From contig NZ_KB906272.1 of NCBI RefSeq assembly GCF_000381265.1, positions 1 to 64,000 on the forward strand: a stretch of 64,000 nt of DNA. Reading direction: 5' to 3'. The position numbers and the translations under genes were made by a program. A model generated the notes under the pieces. That model saw only the letters and a program-made list of their open reading frames with translations, made no database searches and was not told the origin of the DNA. Origin of the DNA: Curvibacter lanceolatus ATCC 14669. GTDB taxonomy: Bacteria; Pseudomonadota; Gammaproteobacteria; Burkholderiales; Burkholderiaceae_C. Below, piece after piece: positions 52,302 to 63,284 of this stretch (positions are counted from its first letter, which is position 1; the number at the start of each line of letters is the position of its first letter).

Positions 52302-53777
52302 ATGCCCAAGCCTTACCCGATCGGTCTTTTCTGGTTCCGGCGCGACCTGCGCGCCCACGACAACGCAGGCCTGCACCAGGCCCTGAGGCAGTGCGAACAG
52401 GTGCACACGGTGTTCGTGCTGGACACCGACATTCTTGACCCCTTGCCGCGCCAGGACCGACGCGTGGACTTCATCGTGCAGAGCCTGGCCCAGCTCGACG
52501 AGGCCTTGCGTGCCCTGGCCGGGCGGGCCGCTGCCGGCCTGATCGTGCTGCACGGCCCGGCCCGGCATGAGGTGCCGGCCCTGGCCCGGCGCCTGGGTGC
52601 CCAGGCAGTGTTCACCAACCACGACGACGAGCCCGCCGCCCTGCAGCGCGACAGCGAGGTGCGCACCGCCCTGAGCCGCCAGGGCCTGGCTTTCCACACC
52701 GCCAAGGACCAGGTGATCTTCGAGCGCCGCGAGGTGCTGACCCAGACCGGCTCGGTGTACGGCGTGTTCACGCCCTACAAGAACGCCTGGCTCAAAAAAA
52801 TCACGCCCTTCTACCTGAAGGGCTACCCGGTGGAACGCCACGCCAGCGCCCTGGCCGAGCGGCCGGAAGGCTTGCGCGAAGCACCGCCCAGCCTGGAGGC
52901 CATCGGCTTTCAGCCCACCAACCTGGGCAGCCTGCGCCTGCCGGTGGGCCTGGCCGGCGCCCGCGCCCTGCTGGACGACTTCCGGCCCCGGCTGGAGGCC
53001 TACCAGCGCACGCGCGATTTCCCGGCCCTCAAAGGGCCCAGCTACCTGAGCACGCACCTGCGCTTCGGCACCGTGTCGATCCGTGAGCTGGCCGCCCTGG
53101 CGCACCAGGCCAGCCACCGCGACCCGGCCGACACGGGGGCCGCCACCTGGCTGAGCGAGCTGATCTGGCGCGACTTCTACATGCAGATCCTGGCCAACCA
53201 CCCGGGGGTGGTGACGAACAGCTTCAAGCCCGAGTACGACGCCATCGAATGGGAACAGGGCCCGCAGGCCGAGGCCTGGTTCCAGGCCTGGTGCGAGGGC
53301 CGCACCGGCTACCCGCTGGTGGACGCGGCCATGGCCCAGCTCAACCAGACCGGCTACATGCACAACCGGCTGCGCATGGTGGTGGCGAGCTTTCTGGTCA
53401 AGGACCTGGGCATCGACTGGCGCCGCGGCGAGGCCTATTTTGCGCAGCAGCTCAATGACTTTGACTTGGCGGCCAACAACGGGGGTTGGCAATGGGCCAG
53501 CTCCAGCGGCTGCGATGCCCAGCCCTACTTCCGCATCTTCAACCCGGTGAGTCAGAGCGAGAAGTTCGATGCCGAGGGCCGCTTCATCCGGCGCTACCTG
53601 CCGCAGCTGGCGGGCTTGCAGGGCGCCGCCCTGCATGCGCCCTGGCAGGCCCGCCCCATCGACCTGCAGGCCGCCGGCCTGCGCCTGGGGGCGGACTACC
53701 CGCTGCCCATCGTACAGCACGACGAGGCGCGCCAGCGCACGCTGGCGCGTTACGCGGTGGTCAAGAAAACGCCCTGA
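52302..53777 (+). CDS. phr: Deoxyribodipyrimidine photolyase (class I CPD)
   Basis: Light-driven repair of cyclobutane pyrimidine dimers. The 491-residue protein has the antenna-chromophore domain (GLFWFRRDLRAHDNAGLHQAL), the FAD domain with THLRFGTVSIREL, WLSELIWRDFYMQIL, and the C-terminal signature GGWQWASSSGCDAQPYFRIFNP. Length and order are those of class I CPD photolyases. It lies on the plus strand between two minus-strand operons, apparently inserted into an otherwise Pseudomonas-like gene order. Confidence 0.95.
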   Translation: MPKPYPIGLFWFRRDLRAHDNAGLHQALRQCEQVHTVFVLDTDILDPLPRQDRRVDFIVQSLAQLDEALRALAGRAAAGLIVLHGPARHEVPALARRLGAQAVFTNHDDEPAALQRDSEVRTALSRQGLAFHTAKDQVIFERREVLTQTGSVYGVFTPYKNAWLKKITPFYLKGYPVERHASALAERPEGLREAPPSLEAIGFQPTNLGSLRLPVGLAGARALLDDFRPRLEAYQRTRDFPALKGPSYLSTHLRFGTVSIRELAALAHQASHRDPADTGAATWLSELIWRDFYMQILANHPGVVTNSFKPEYDAIEWEQGPQAEAWFQAWCEGRTGYPLVDAAMAQLNQTGYMHNRLRMVVASFLVKDLGIDWRRGEAYFAQQLNDFDLAANNGGWQWASSSGCDAQPYFRIFNPVSQSEKFDAEGRFIRRYLPQLAGLQGAALHAPWQARPIDLQAAGLRLGADYPLPIVQHDEARQRTLARYAVVKKTP

Positions 53778-53820
53778 GCCCGGTTCATCGCGATGAGGCG
53801 GATGCCTCACGCGCTCAGGC

Positions 53821-56800
53821 TCAGGTCTGTGCCGCCTCAGCCACCACACCCTGGCCGGCATAGTGCCGCACCAGGCTCAGCAGCTCTTCTTCGGCGTAGG
53901 GCTTGCCCAGGTAGTGGTTGACGCCCAGCTCCAGCGCGTGTTCGCGGTGCTTGGCCGCAATGCGCGAGGTGATCATGATGATGGGCAGCTCGCGCAGGGC
54001 CGCATCGTGGCGGATGTTGCGCGCCAGATCGAAGCCGTCCATGCGCGGCATCTCGATGTCGGACAGCACCACCACCGGGCGCTCGTCCTGCAGGCGTTCG
54101 AGCGCCTGCAAGCCATCGGCGGCCAGGGTCACACGGTAGCCTTCGCGCTGCAGCAGACGCTGGGTGACGCGGCGCACGGTGATCGAATCGTCCACCACCA
54201 GCACCAGCGGCGCCTGGGTGTCAGCCAGCACGGCCGGCTCGGCCACAGGGCCAGACCCATCAGCCGCGGCGGCCGCAGCGCTCGCCGACAGGGCCAGGCG
54301 GGCCCGGATCTGCTCGCCATACACGTTGGCCAGCGCCACCGGGTTGTAGATCATCACCACCGCCCCCGAGGCCAGCACCGACATGCCGGCCAGGCCGGGC
54401 AGGCGCGAAAGCTGCGGCCCGAGGTTCTTCACCACCACTTCCTGGTTGCCCAGCACTTCATCGACGTGCACCGCGATGCGTTGGGCCGCGCTGTGGAAGA
54501 TCACCACCGGCCGCGTGCGGGCCGCCGCCTCCTGGCTGTGCGCAGCCAGTTGCAGCAGCGCCCCGCCCCAGTAGAACGGCACGGTCTCGACCCCCAGATC
54601 GAACTGCTGGCTGCGGTAGGCTTCGTCCAGTTCGTTCGAGCCCGAGCGGCGCACGATCTCGACCAGGCTGGCTGGCACGCCGAGTGTGGCCTGGCCGATG
54701 CGCAGCATCACCACCTGGGTGACCGCCGTGGTCAGGGGCAACACCAGCTTGAAGCGGCTGCCCTGCCCGCTGCGGCTGCGGGTTTCGATGCGGCCCCCCA
54801 GGGCGTTGACCTCGGTGCGCACCACGTCCATGCCGATGCCGCGGCCCGCCAGTTCGGTGACCTCGCTGGCGGTGGTAAAGCCGGGCATGAAGATCATCTG
54901 CGCCGCCTCGTCCTCGGACAGCACGTGGCCAGGCGCCATCAGGCCCTGACTCTGGGCGCGTTCGCCAATGGCCGCCAGGTCGAGCCCGGCGCCATCGTCG
55001 GCGAATTCGACCGACACATCGTTGCCGCTTTGCGTGACCTGGATGCCAATGCTGCCGGTGGCCGGCTTGCCCGCCGCCGCGCGTTGGTCCGGGCTTTCGA
55101 TGCCGTGGGCCACCGCGTTGCGCAACAGGTGCTCAAAGGCCGGGGTCATGCGGTCCAGCACGCCGCGGTCCATCTCGATGCTGCCCCCCGTGATGTCGAG
55201 CTTGATCTGCTTGCCGGTTTCCTTGGCCGATTGCCGTGCAATCGCGTACAGGCGCTCGGCAATGCCGTCGAACTCGACCATGCGGGTGCGCAGCAGATCG
55301 CGCTGCAGCTCACGCGCCTGGCGGGCCTGGGCCACCAGTTCGTCTTCGGTGCTGTCCACCGTGCGCTGCAGGTTGCGCTGCACCATGGCCACGTCGTTGA
55401 CCGACTCGGCCATCATGCGGGTGAGCTCTTGAACGCGGGTGAAGCGGTCGAACTCCAGCGGGTCGAAGCCCGCGTCCGAATCCTTGGCCAGGGCCAGGCG
55501 CGACTGCATCTGCGACTCGGCCTGCAGCTCGATGTCGCGCAGCTGCTGGCGCAGCCGATCCAGGTTGCCTGTGAGGTCACCCAGCGAACTGCGCATCTGC
55601 CCCACACGCGACTCCAGGCGCGAGCGCGAGATCATGACCTCGCCGGCCTGGTTGACCAGGCGATCCAGCAGTTGCGAGCGCACCCGCACCGACTGGCCAG
55701 CCAGTGTCTTTTGCGGCACCCACTGCACGGTGGGCGGCAGGGCCGGCCGCGGCACGGCCGCAGCCGGGGTCTCACCCGACAACTCCTGCGTGGCGGCCTG
55801 CAGATCGGCCTCGGTGGCCGCCTCGCTGTAGCCACGCAGCGCATCAAAATTGGCCTGCAGCCCGTCAAAGCGGTTCACCAGGGCCTCAAGCGCCAGGGCG
55901 TCCACGCCGGTTTCGGCCAGGCCTTCGATGGCCGACTCCATGCGGTGGGCCATCTCACCCAGGCGCAGCGCACCCGCCAGGCGGGCACTGCCCTTGAGGG
56001 TGTGCAACAAGCGCAGCAACTCGGCCCGGGGCGCCTCCTGGGCCGGATCTTCCTGCCAGTGGCGCAGGCTGGCCGCCACTCGGGGCAGCAGTTCGAGCGC
56101 TTCTTCTTCGAAGATCGGGAACAGGTCGGGGTCGATCACGTCGACCGCGTCAAACTCGTCGTCGTAGGCCCGCTCGGGAGCGGCTTCGGAGGCCAGAGGC
56201 TCAGGGGCCGCCAGCGGCTCGGGCAGGGCCTCGTCGGCGGGCAACTGTGCTTCGGTGAGCTGCTCTTGCGGCAACTCCGGCGCCCCATCCGGCACCGACT
56301 CCGACGCCAACGCCGGCGCCAAGTCCTGCGAAGCCTCAGGGCTCAGCGCGGCATCCAAGTCGTCGGTCAGCGCCTCAGGCGCAGCGAAAGCTTCAGGCAC
56401 CGCTTCAAGCTGGGGCTCGGGCAGGGCTTCTTCATCCATGGCGCCCGGCGCAGCCAGAGGCTCTGCCACAGGGGACTCGCCCGTTTCGGCGAAGCCGGGC
56501 TCGTCGAAGGTCAGCTCATCAAAGGCGGGTTCGTTCGACGCCTGGGCCGGCGCATCGATCCATTCCGAGGGCTCTGCCAGGGCCAGGCTCTCCGGCATGG
56601 GGACACCTGCCTCGGTCGCCAGAATGGCCTCGAGGGCCTGCACCACGGCCGGTTGCGGCTCTTTGAGGAAGCCTGCGGCAAACTGGTGCAGCAAACGGCG
56701 GATGTCATCGGCCGCGTCGACAAAGGCACGGGCATCGGCCTCGGTGCCACGGCTTTGCAGCTGCACGTGCTGCAGCGCATGTTCCAGCGTGCGGGCCAGC

Positions 56801-59800
56801 GAAGACAAGGCCTTGAATCCCACCGTGGCCGAACTGCCGGCCAGGGAGTGCGCCAGCGCCACCGCCGTGTCGGGCACAGGCTCGTGCAGCTCCAGCGCCC
56901 ACTCGCCCAGCGAGGTCTGCAGACGTCGCGACCACTCGTCGGCCTCATTGAGGTAGACGTTGTACAGCGGAATGCTCAGGCGCAGGTCGCCGATGACCCG
57001 GATCGACTCGTCGTCGCTGGCAGGCGCCAGGAGGCTGGCGGCATCGGCATCGGCATCGGCATCGAGCTCTGGCTTTGGCTTTGGCTCTGGCTCTGGCTCT
57101 GGCTCCGCAGGCTGTTCTGGTTGGGCGACTTCGCCCGGCTCGGTCAACGCGGGCTCCAACGCCAGATCGGTCTCGGTCGGCAGCGGCAGCAACTCGTCAA
57201 GGCCGTCGGCCTGCAGGCGATCCAGGACATCAAGAGGCAGATCGGGCAGCGGCTCGGCTAGGTTGTCAGCCGGCAGGGCCTCCAGGGCACGCGACAGCTC
57301 GTCGTCCAAGGCCGCGTCCACGGCGGCATCCAGGCTGGCTTCGTCCAGGGGGCTGGCAGGCAACGCTGGGCTGACAGGCCCGGCATCGGCTTCCAACGGG
57401 AAATCGAGCTCGAAATGAGGCAAGGCGTCGGCCAGGGACGCCGCCTCGGCCGTGTCGCCAGGCAGATCGAGATCCAGCGCCGGCAGGCCAGCGCCAGCCC
57501 CATCGTGGGCCGGCAGGCCGGGCTCGGCAGGGGCGCCGGCCAGGGCGGCCTCGAACTGGGCGAAATCAATGTCCTCGACATCAAACGAAGCCGTGGCGGG
57601 CTCGGCTTCGGCGGCAGCCTCGACCGGCGCATCCTCGCTGTAGGACATCATCGCCGTCGGAGCGAAGTCGAGCTGGTGAGGCGCATCGTCTGTTGACACC
57701 GCTGGCTCTTGCGGCAGCGACAGGCCATCGAATGAGAGGTCGAAATCGGGGCCCAGCCCACCCTCGAACGGGGTTGCGGCGGCCGGTTCAGCCCCAGGCA
57801 GCGGCGCAGGCGCTGCGGCTTCGGCCAGGTCCAGGCTCGGCAGCTCAGGCAGTTCAGGCAGTTCGGTCGGTACCGCAGCGGCTTCATGGCCCTCGGCCGC
57901 AGCCTGCAGCAGAGGCAGCAGACGGTCCTCCAGCCGCAGGGCATCGGCGGCCTCGCGGAAGGGGGCGGCCCGCCAGGCCTGAGCCTGGTGGGCGGCAATG
58001 TCGTCCACCCAACGCGAAAACTGATTCAGGGCCTGGATGGACAAGGTCAGCAAAGGCTTGCTGGCGGGCTTCTGGTCGGCCAGCCAGGCGTTGTGCAACT
58101 GCTCCAGCGCCCAGGCGGCTTCGCCGAATTCGCCCAGCCCGACCATGCGCGAGCTGCCCTTGAGGGTGTGGAAGGCCCGGCGCAAGGCGGTCTGGTCGCC
58201 CAGCGATGCCGGGTCGTGGTGCAGGGCATCGATGGTGGCGCCCCCCTGGGCAAAGACCTCGCGGGCCTCCTCCAGGAAGACGTCGATGAGTTCATCCTCC
58301 TCGATCGCGGGTGCCTCGGTCCGGGCCGGCGGCGGCAGCGAAGGCGCGGCCACTTCGTCACCCAGCGCACCGATGTCCAGCGCACCAGTGTCCAAAGTGG
58401 CGGGCTCGGCGGACGTGAGGGACGCTGGGCCAGGGAAGGACGGCGCTGCACCGGGCTGCGCCTCGAGGGGCCGCGGCGGGACCGAGGACGGCGCGCCCAA
58501 GGCCAGTGAATCGACAAAAAGCGGGGGCTCCACCAGCGCCTCGCTGGCGTCAGCCGGGCCGAACTGCTGGCGCTGTCGCCCACCCAGGAACTTCAACTCG
58601 CCAGCCTCTTCGTCGTACACGAACAGCTTGCGCGCCAGCGTGCGCTGGTAGCTCAGCATGTCGATCAGAAAGCCCAGCGCCCCCAGGCTGTTGCCCAGGC
58701 GCTCGAAGGTGCCGGCGCGCAGGGCGTCGCTGGTCACTTCATCGACCATCAGGCGCTCGACGCTGTCGCGCATGCGCATGGCCGCGTGGGCGGCCTGCTC
58801 CAGCCCCAGCACCGAGAGCACGCCCCGCATCTGCGACAGGCGTGCCGGCACGGCGGTCAGCACCTGGCTGTCCGAAGGCTGGCGGAAGAAGGTGTCGAGC
58901 GACTTCTCGACCTCGGTGAGGGTGGAGCGCAATTCTTCGACCACGCTGCCCATGGTCTGGCGATCGCTGACACGGCGGTACAGCTCTTCCATCCAGGGCT
59001 CCAGGGGGCCCACCTCCTCGCCCGCCAGCACCCGGTCCAGGCGCTCGGCCAGCGCGCGCGAGCGCTCGCTCATCTGGGCTTCGTCGATGTCCATTTCCTG
59101 GTAGCAGGCCTGCAGGAACAGCACGGCCGTGGCCACCTCCATGGCCAGCGAGGCGCCCGGGGCGTCGCCGCTCAGTGCGGTGGCTTCAGCCGCCCGCTGC
59201 AGGGCCTGCCCCAAGGGCTGGCTGCCCGGGTGCAGCTTGGACAGCGATTCACCCACCAGCGCAAACTGGTCGACGGCGCTGCGCAGCTTGTTGCGGTCGC
59301 CGCCGGCCAGGGCCGACCAGGTGTCGGTGGCGGTGGCAATGCGCTTGCGCGCCTGCACCAGCACGGCCGGATCGAAACGACCGAACCGGCGCGCCTCGTA
59401 ATCGGCCGGCGCATGGCGTTGCAGGCCATAGGCCTCGCGGACGGCCCGCAGCAAAGGGGCCGGCTGGCTGTCGGCCGGGCAGGCCTGGGCACAGTAGAAA
59501 AGAAGGTCCTGGAACAGGCGCTCCGACACGGCCGCTTCGCCACGGGCCAGGGCCGAGTACTGCACCAGCACGCGTGAGATCACGCGCTTGACGTAGACAT
59601 CCAGGGGCACCAAGCCCAGCGACAGGCCTTCGAAGAAACCCGCGGCCACCTTCCAGAACAAACGCCCGCCCTGGGTGCCGGCGCTCGCCAGCCCAGAGGC
59701 GATCTGGGCCATGGCGCGGGCCCCCGAGGGGCGACCGGTCTTGACCAGCTTGAGCATGGCGTGGTCGAAGCGCGAGCGCACGTCGGGGTGGTAGTCGAGT

Positions 59801-60333
59801 GGCACCACGCTGTCGGGCAGGGCCGGATCGGCCACCCGGCGCTCACTGCCCCACAGATCGGCCGGATGGATGCGCTCCACGCCCAGCCACTGCTGCACGT
59901 CGCGGAACTGAGGGAACAGGCTGACGGCCGACACTTCGTGCCCCGCCAGCACCGCCTCCAGGTATTCGCTGATGGCGAAGCTGGCCCGCTCGATCAGGCC
60001 GATGGCGTCGTCTGTGCAGCTTGACGGGGCCTGGATGAACTTCTGCGTCATCGCCTCCAGGGCCCGCATCATCAGCGCCACCGGCGCCATGCCCACCATC
60101 TCCAGCGCCCCGGTGGCCTGGTGCATCTGCTGCCGCGCCAGGCGCAGCGCGCTCACATCGGGGCTGGCCAGTTCGGCCCCGTGGCTCTGCAAAGCCTCGC
60201 GCACATGGCGGCGCATGGCCTTGATCGAGCCGTCAAGGGATTTGCGCAGTTCGTCCAGCACCCAGGCCAAAGGGCCCAGGTCATGGTCTGCCGCATCCAG
60301 GGCAGCAGGGGACACAGCGTCGGTGGGTCGCAT
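53821..60333 (-). CDS. chpA: ChpA/PilL-type CheA hybrid kinase with multiple Xpt modules
   Basis: The 2170-residue chemosensory kinase of the twitching pathway. By eye it has five phosphotransfer-like modules: a degenerate one with His71 (HQATGALEMVG), one with Ser500 in the His position (SQMRGVLSVLG), and three canonical Hpt domains at His722 (HTLKGSSRM), His1162 (HSLAGSSAT) and His1444 (HTLKGSARL). Acidic, Pro/Glu-rich linkers separate them. Then follow the CheA dimer helix, the ATPase domain (LLRNAVAHGIES near 1740; GRGIGMDVVRTEVNALGG), a CheW-like domain and a C-terminal receiver (VVDDSITVRR, acceptor Asp2092 in LSDIEMPRMDG). It receives signals from PilJ via PilI and passes phosphate to PilG and PilH. 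It is the last gene of the operon in this window. Confidence 0.93.
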   Translation of the reverse strand: MRPTDAVSPAALDAADHDLGPLAWVLDELRKSLDGSIKAMRRHVREALQSHGAELASPDVSALRLARQQMHQATGALEMVGMAPVALMMRALEAMTQKFIQAPSSCTDDAIGLIERASFAISEYLEAVLAGHEVSAVSLFPQFRDVQQWLGVERIHPADLWGSERRVADPALPDSVVPLDYHPDVRSRFDHAMLKLVKTGRPSGARAMAQIASGLASAGTQGGRLFWKVAAGFFEGLSLGLVPLDVYVKRVISRVLVQYSALARGEAAVSERLFQDLLFYCAQACPADSQPAPLLRAVREAYGLQRHAPADYEARRFGRFDPAVLVQARKRIATATDTWSALAGGDRNKLRSAVDQFALVGESLSKLHPGSQPLGQALQRAAEATALSGDAPGASLAMEVATAVLFLQACYQEMDIDEAQMSERSRALAERLDRVLAGEEVGPLEPWMEELYRRVSDRQTMGSVVEELRSTLTEVEKSLDTFFRQPSDSQVLTAVPARLSQMRGVLSVLGLEQAAHAAMRMRDSVERLMVDEVTSDALRAGTFERLGNSLGALGFLIDMLSYQRTLARKLFVYDEEAGELKFLGGRQRQQFGPADASEALVEPPLFVDSLALGAPSSVPPRPLEAQPGAAPSFPGPASLTSAEPATLDTGALDIGALGDEVAAPSLPPPARTEAPAIEEDELIDVFLEEAREVFAQGGATIDALHHDPASLGDQTALRRAFHTLKGSSRMVGLGEFGEAAWALEQLHNAWLADQKPASKPLLTLSIQALNQFSRWVDDIAAHQAQAWRAAPFREAADALRLEDRLLPLLQAAAEGHEAAAVPTELPELPELPSLDLAEAAAPAPLPGAEPAAATPFEGGLGPDFDLSFDGLSLPQEPAVSTDDAPHQLDFAPTAMMSYSEDAPVEAAAEAEPATASFDVEDIDFAQFEAALAGAPAEPGLPAHDGAGAGLPALDLDLPGDTAEAASLADALPHFELDFPLEADAGPVSPALPASPLDEASLDAAVDAALDDELSRALEALPADNLAEPLPDLPLDVLDRLQADGLDELLPLPTETDLALEPALTEPGEVAQPEQPAEPEPEPEPKPKPELDADADADAASLLAPASDDESIRVIGDLRLSIPLYNVYLNEADEWSRRLQTSLGEWALELHEPVPDTAVALAHSLAGSSATVGFKALSSLARTLEHALQHVQLQSRGTEADARAFVDAADDIRRLLHQFAAGFLKEPQPAVVQALEAILATEAGVPMPESLALAEPSEWIDAPAQASNEPAFDELTFDEPGFAETGESPVAEPLAAPGAMDEEALPEPQLEAVPEAFAAPEALTDDLDAALSPEASQDLAPALASESVPDGAPELPQEQLTEAQLPADEALPEPLAAPEPLASEAAPERAYDDEFDAVDVIDPDLFPIFEEEALELLPRVAASLRHWQEDPAQEAPRAELLRLLHTLKGSARLAGALRLGEMAHRMESAIEGLAETGVDALALEALVNRFDGLQANFDALRGYSEAATEADLQAATQELSGETPAAAVPRPALPPTVQWVPQKTLAGQSVRVRSQLLDRLVNQAGEVMISRSRLESRVGQMRSSLGDLTGNLDRLRQQLRDIELQAESQMQSRLALAKDSDAGFDPLEFDRFTRVQELTRMMAESVNDVAMVQRNLQRTVDSTEDELVAQARQARELQRDLLRTRMVEFDGIAERLYAIARQSAKETGKQIKLDITGGSIEMDRGVLDRMTPAFEHLLRNAVAHGIESPDQRAAAGKPATGSIGIQVTQSGNDVSVEFADDGAGLDLAAIGERAQSQGLMAPGHVLSEDEAAQMIFMPGFTTASEVTELAGRGIGMDVVRTEVNALGGRIETRSRSGQGSRFKLVLPLTTAVTQVVMLRIGQATLGVPASLVEIVRRSGSNELDEAYRSQQFDLGVETVPFYWGGALLQLAAHSQEAAARTRPVVIFHSAAQRIAVHVDEVLGNQEVVVKNLGPQLSRLPGLAGMSVLASGAVVMIYNPVALANVYGEQIRARLALSASAAAAAADGSGPVAEPAVLADTQAPLVLVVDDSITVRRVTQRLLQREGYRVTLAADGLQALERLQDERPVVVLSDIEMPRMDGFDLARNIRHDAALRELPIIMITSRIAAKHREHALELGVNHYLGKPYAEEELLSLVRHYAGQGVVAEAAQT
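57041..57102. repeat. Hexanucleotide tandem repeats inside chpA
   Basis: Four copies of GCATCG (57041-57064), then six copies of CTCTGG or CTTTGG (57067-57102). On the coding strand they encode an acidic run DADADAD and an alternating Pro-Glu/Lys run. Slippage would change length by two residues per unit without a frameshift. Confidence 0.8.
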
Positions 60334-60371
60334 GGAAGGTTCCAGTCAGGCGTTGGGGCGACCGGCCCCGA

Positions 60372-62690
60372 TCAGGCGATCTTGAACCGCGCCACGGAGT
60401 GACGCAGTTCATCGGCCATCTGCGACAGTTCGCGCACCTGCTGGGCCGTGGTCCGGGTGCCTTCTCCGGTCTGTTCGGTCACGGCAAAAATGTGCTGGAT
60501 GTTGTCGGCCACCTCGTTGGCCAGGGTGGCTTCCTTGGACGCCGCCGACGAGATCTGCTCGATCAGCTCGGCCAGTCGTTGCGACACGCGGTCGATCTCG
60601 GTCAGGGCGGTGCCGGCGCTGTCGGACAGTCGGGCCCCTTCCACCACACCCTGGGTGGAGCGCTCCATGGCGGCCACCGCGTCCTGGGTGTCGGTCTGAA
60701 TCGCCTTCACCAGCGCCGCGATCTGGCGCGTGGCATCGGCCGAGCGCTCAGCCAACCGCTGCACTTCTTCCGCCACCACCGAGAAGCCGCGACCGGCTTC
60801 ACCAGCCGAAGCGGCCTGGATGGCGGCGTTCAGGGCCAGCACGTTGGTCTGCTCGGTGATGTCCGAAATCAGCTCGGTGATTTCACCGATCTCCTGCGAC
60901 GATTCACCGAGTCGCTTGATGCGCTTGGAGGTTTCCTGGATCTGGTCACGGATGGCGTTCATGCCCCCGATGGCGTTCTGCACCGCCTGCAGACCCGAGT
61001 CGGCAGCCTGCAGCGATTGGCGGGCCACCGAGGCCGACTCTTGCGCCTGCGCCGACACGCCATTGATGCGCGAGGCCATTTCGAGCACCGAGCGGCCGGT
61101 TTCACGGATCTCCCGCAGCTGCTCGGTGGAGGCCGCCAGCAGTTCGGTCGAGGTGTTGTCCACCTGGGCCGTGGTCTGGGCCACCCGGGTGGCCGTGTTC
61201 TGCACGTTGCCCACCAGCACGCGCAGTTCTTCCACCGTGTAGTTCACCGAGTCGGCGATGGCGCCGGTGATGTCTTCGGTCACCGTGGCTTCCTGGGTCA
61301 GGTCGCCTTCGGCCACCGTCTGCAGTTCGTTCATGAGTCGCAAAATGGCGGCCTGGTTGGCGTCGTTGACGCGCTTGGCCTCCTGCTCCTGGCGCTGGGC
61401 TTCGAGCTGCTGCAACTCGGCAGCGGTCTGGCGGTTGCGGCTGTCCAGCAGCTGCACACGGGCCAGGCCGAAGGCACAGATCAACACAAAGAACGAGGCC
61501 ACCACCAGCGACAGGATGGAGGTCAGGCTCAGACCGGTCTGCGAGGACAGGCGCCCCTGCAGGTCTTCCAGACCCCGGCGCAGCGGCTCGGAGTCGTTCA
61601 GGATGGCGGATTGCGCCTCACGGGCCGACACCAGGCCTTGCAGGTTGCCCAGAATGGCACCGGCCTGGCTGCGGGTCTGGTCATAGACCTTGATCAGGCT
61701 CTCCAGCTGTTCACGGGTCTGGGCGTCCTTGGAGGCCGCCAGACGCAGCTCGGGGCTGCCATTGAGCAGGCCCTGGGCGATCTCGCGGAAGGAGTTCAAG
61801 TCCTTGCCCAGCAGGAACACGGCCTCGGGGCTCACGCCCTCGGTGGTCTGGAACTCGTTGGCCGACTTGCCGATGCGCTGGGTCAGCATCACCAACTGGC
61901 CGGCGGCCGAGATCTCGGACGCCGGTGCGTTCTGCTGCAGCTTGAGCGAGGAGATGGTCTCGGCGATCTCCAGCAGGTCGGCAGACTGGCGGTTGATGGT
62001 GCGCAGCGCCTCACCCACCTGGGTCAGGATCTTCTGCTGGCTCATCACCACGGCGGCGTTGCGCTCGGCACGCTCCATCAGGGGCATGACCTTGTCCAGA
62101 TCGGGCTTGAAATCACTGCCCAGCGGATCCAGGCGCATCTGGTCGTCGCCACTGGTCAGGCCACGCACGGTCTTCACGAGCACACCCGAGCTCTCGACCA
62201 CGTCAGGGAAAGCCTGCGGGCTGCCCACCAGGGCCTGCGACACCGATTTGGCCAGGCGCTGCGACTGCATCAGCGACTGCCCCGAGGCGGCCAGCTGCTG
62301 GGCCACCTTGTCGGCCTGGCTCAGCGCCACACCGGCAATGGCCGCGAGCACCAGCAAGGCCACACCCAGCAGGATGAACAGCACACGCTGGTGCCGGGCC
62401 ACAGTGCCCCGCCCCAGCAGGGGGAGCTCGATCTGGCCCTCGGTGGCGTCCTTGATCTCGGATTCGGCCAGCCGGGTTTCCGAGAAATTGACCTGGCGGT
62501 TGTCCAGTTCGGTTTCTGGCGCCAGGGAATCAACCAGGCCACCCGCGTTCTGCCTCAGGTCCTGGGCTGAATCCAGGGGCAACTCGTGCAGGGTATCTGG
62601 CCCCCCCAGCCCCACGGCCACCGAAGACTCGGCCTCCGCCGGCGACTTCTTCTTGGCAAACAGCTTTCCGATTTGATCCGCAAATGACAT
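60372..62690 (-). CDS. pilJ: Methyl-accepting chemotaxis protein PilJ
   Basis: The inner-membrane chemoreceptor of the Chp system. The 772-residue protein has a cytoplasmic N-terminal extension of about 100 residues, a membrane helix ([18 protein letters not shown]), a periplasmic PilJ-type helical domain (about 130-375), a second helix ([18 protein letters not shown]), and a signalling domain whose hairpin tip is [31 protein letters not shown]. Four-residue differences from classical MCPs and the lack of Gln/Glu methylation pairs at usual sites make its methylation state uncertain. The ATG at 62690 has AAGG upstream; the longer frame is an extension into pilI's leader. Confidence 0.92.
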   Translation of the reverse strand: MSFADQIGKLFAKKKSPAEAESSVAVGLGGPDTLHELPLDSAQDLRQNAGGLVDSLAPETELDNRQVNFSETRLAESEIKDATEGQIELPLLGRGTVARHQRVLFILLGVALLVLAAIAGVALSQADKVAQQLAASGQSLMQSQRLAKSVSQALVGSPQAFPDVVESSGVLVKTVRGLTSGDDQMRLDPLGSDFKPDLDKVMPLMERAERNAAVVMSQQKILTQVGEALRTINRQSADLLEIAETISSLKLQQNAPASEISAAGQLVMLTQRIGKSANEFQTTEGVSPEAVFLLGKDLNSFREIAQGLLNGSPELRLAASKDAQTREQLESLIKVYDQTRSQAGAILGNLQGLVSAREAQSAILNDSEPLRRGLEDLQGRLSSQTGLSLTSILSLVVASFFVLICAFGLARVQLLDSRNRQTAAELQQLEAQRQEQEAKRVNDANQAAILRLMNELQTVAEGDLTQEATVTEDITGAIADSVNYTVEELRVLVGNVQNTATRVAQTTAQVDNTSTELLAASTEQLREIRETGRSVLEMASRINGVSAQAQESASVARQSLQAADSGLQAVQNAIGGMNAIRDQIQETSKRIKRLGESSQEIGEITELISDITEQTNVLALNAAIQAASAGEAGRGFSVVAEEVQRLAERSADATRQIAALVKAIQTDTQDAVAAMERSTQGVVEGARLSDSAGTALTEIDRVSQRLAELIEQISSAASKEATLANEVADNIQHIFAVTEQTGEGTRTTAQQVRELSQMADELRHSVARFKIA

Positions 62691-62715
62691 GGAACGACCT
62701 TGATGGCTGAGGCAC

Positions 62716-63261
62716 TCAGGCACTGATACTGAGGAACTGCGCGGACTGCGAGAGTGACAGGAGTTGGATTTCCTGCCAGGTCTCGCCATGCGCATCGGTG
62801 TGGAGGGCGCCGAAGAAGCCCGGGGCATCTTCGGCAGGGGGCGCACTGGAGACGAAAGCTTCGGGGCTGCGCAAACCGGCCAGGCGGTCGACCACCAGGG
62901 CCACGTTCACATCCAGGGCTGCATTGAGCGCCAGCAGGCTGCAATCGGCCTGGGCCAGTTCAGAGCGCGGGCGCAGGGCGGGCGCCGCAGGCCAGACCTC
63001 CGCCAGGAAAGCGGCCAGGTCGACCACACCGGACAGATGGCCACGCAAATTGGCCACGCCCCAGAACCAGGGCCGTGTGTAAGGCACCGGCTGCACCGGC
63101 GACCATGGAAAGATCTCACCCGCCTGGGCCAGCGGCATCAGGTAACGCCCGGCTCCGGCGTGCACCGCCAGCCAGGCAATCGAGGGCCCTTCGGCTTGCG
63201 CAGCTTGCAGTCGGGCAGCCAGACGGCTTTGGAGTTCGCGGAGAGCATCTCGATTGGCCAT
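62716..63261 (-). CDS. pilI: CheW-like adaptor PilI
   Basis: Couples PilJ to ChpA. The 181-residue protein is a single CheW-type domain: [37 protein letters not shown] and [12 protein letters not shown] follow the CheW strand order. The ATG at 63261 ([15 protein letters not shown]) is preferred; an upstream extension has no family similarity. It is 25 bases from pilJ and 23 from pilH. Confidence 0.9.
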   Translation of the reverse strand: MANRDALRELQSRLAARLQAAQAEGPSIAWLAVHAGAGRYLMPLAQAGEIFPWSPVQPVPYTRPWFWGVANLRGHLSGVVDLAAFLAEVWPAAPALRPRSELAQADCSLLALNAALDVNVALVVDRLAGLRSPEAFVSSAPPAEDAPGFFGALHTDAHGETWQEIQLLSLSQSAQFLSISA

Positions 63262-63284
63262 TGGGGGGTCGCAGGTCTGGGCGA

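Noticed and set aside
53863-57261. Long plus-strand open frame of about 1130 codons
   Set aside because: Shadow of chpA: antisense, rich in His, Gln, Arg and Gly, no recognisable domain. High GC removes stops from the antisense frames.
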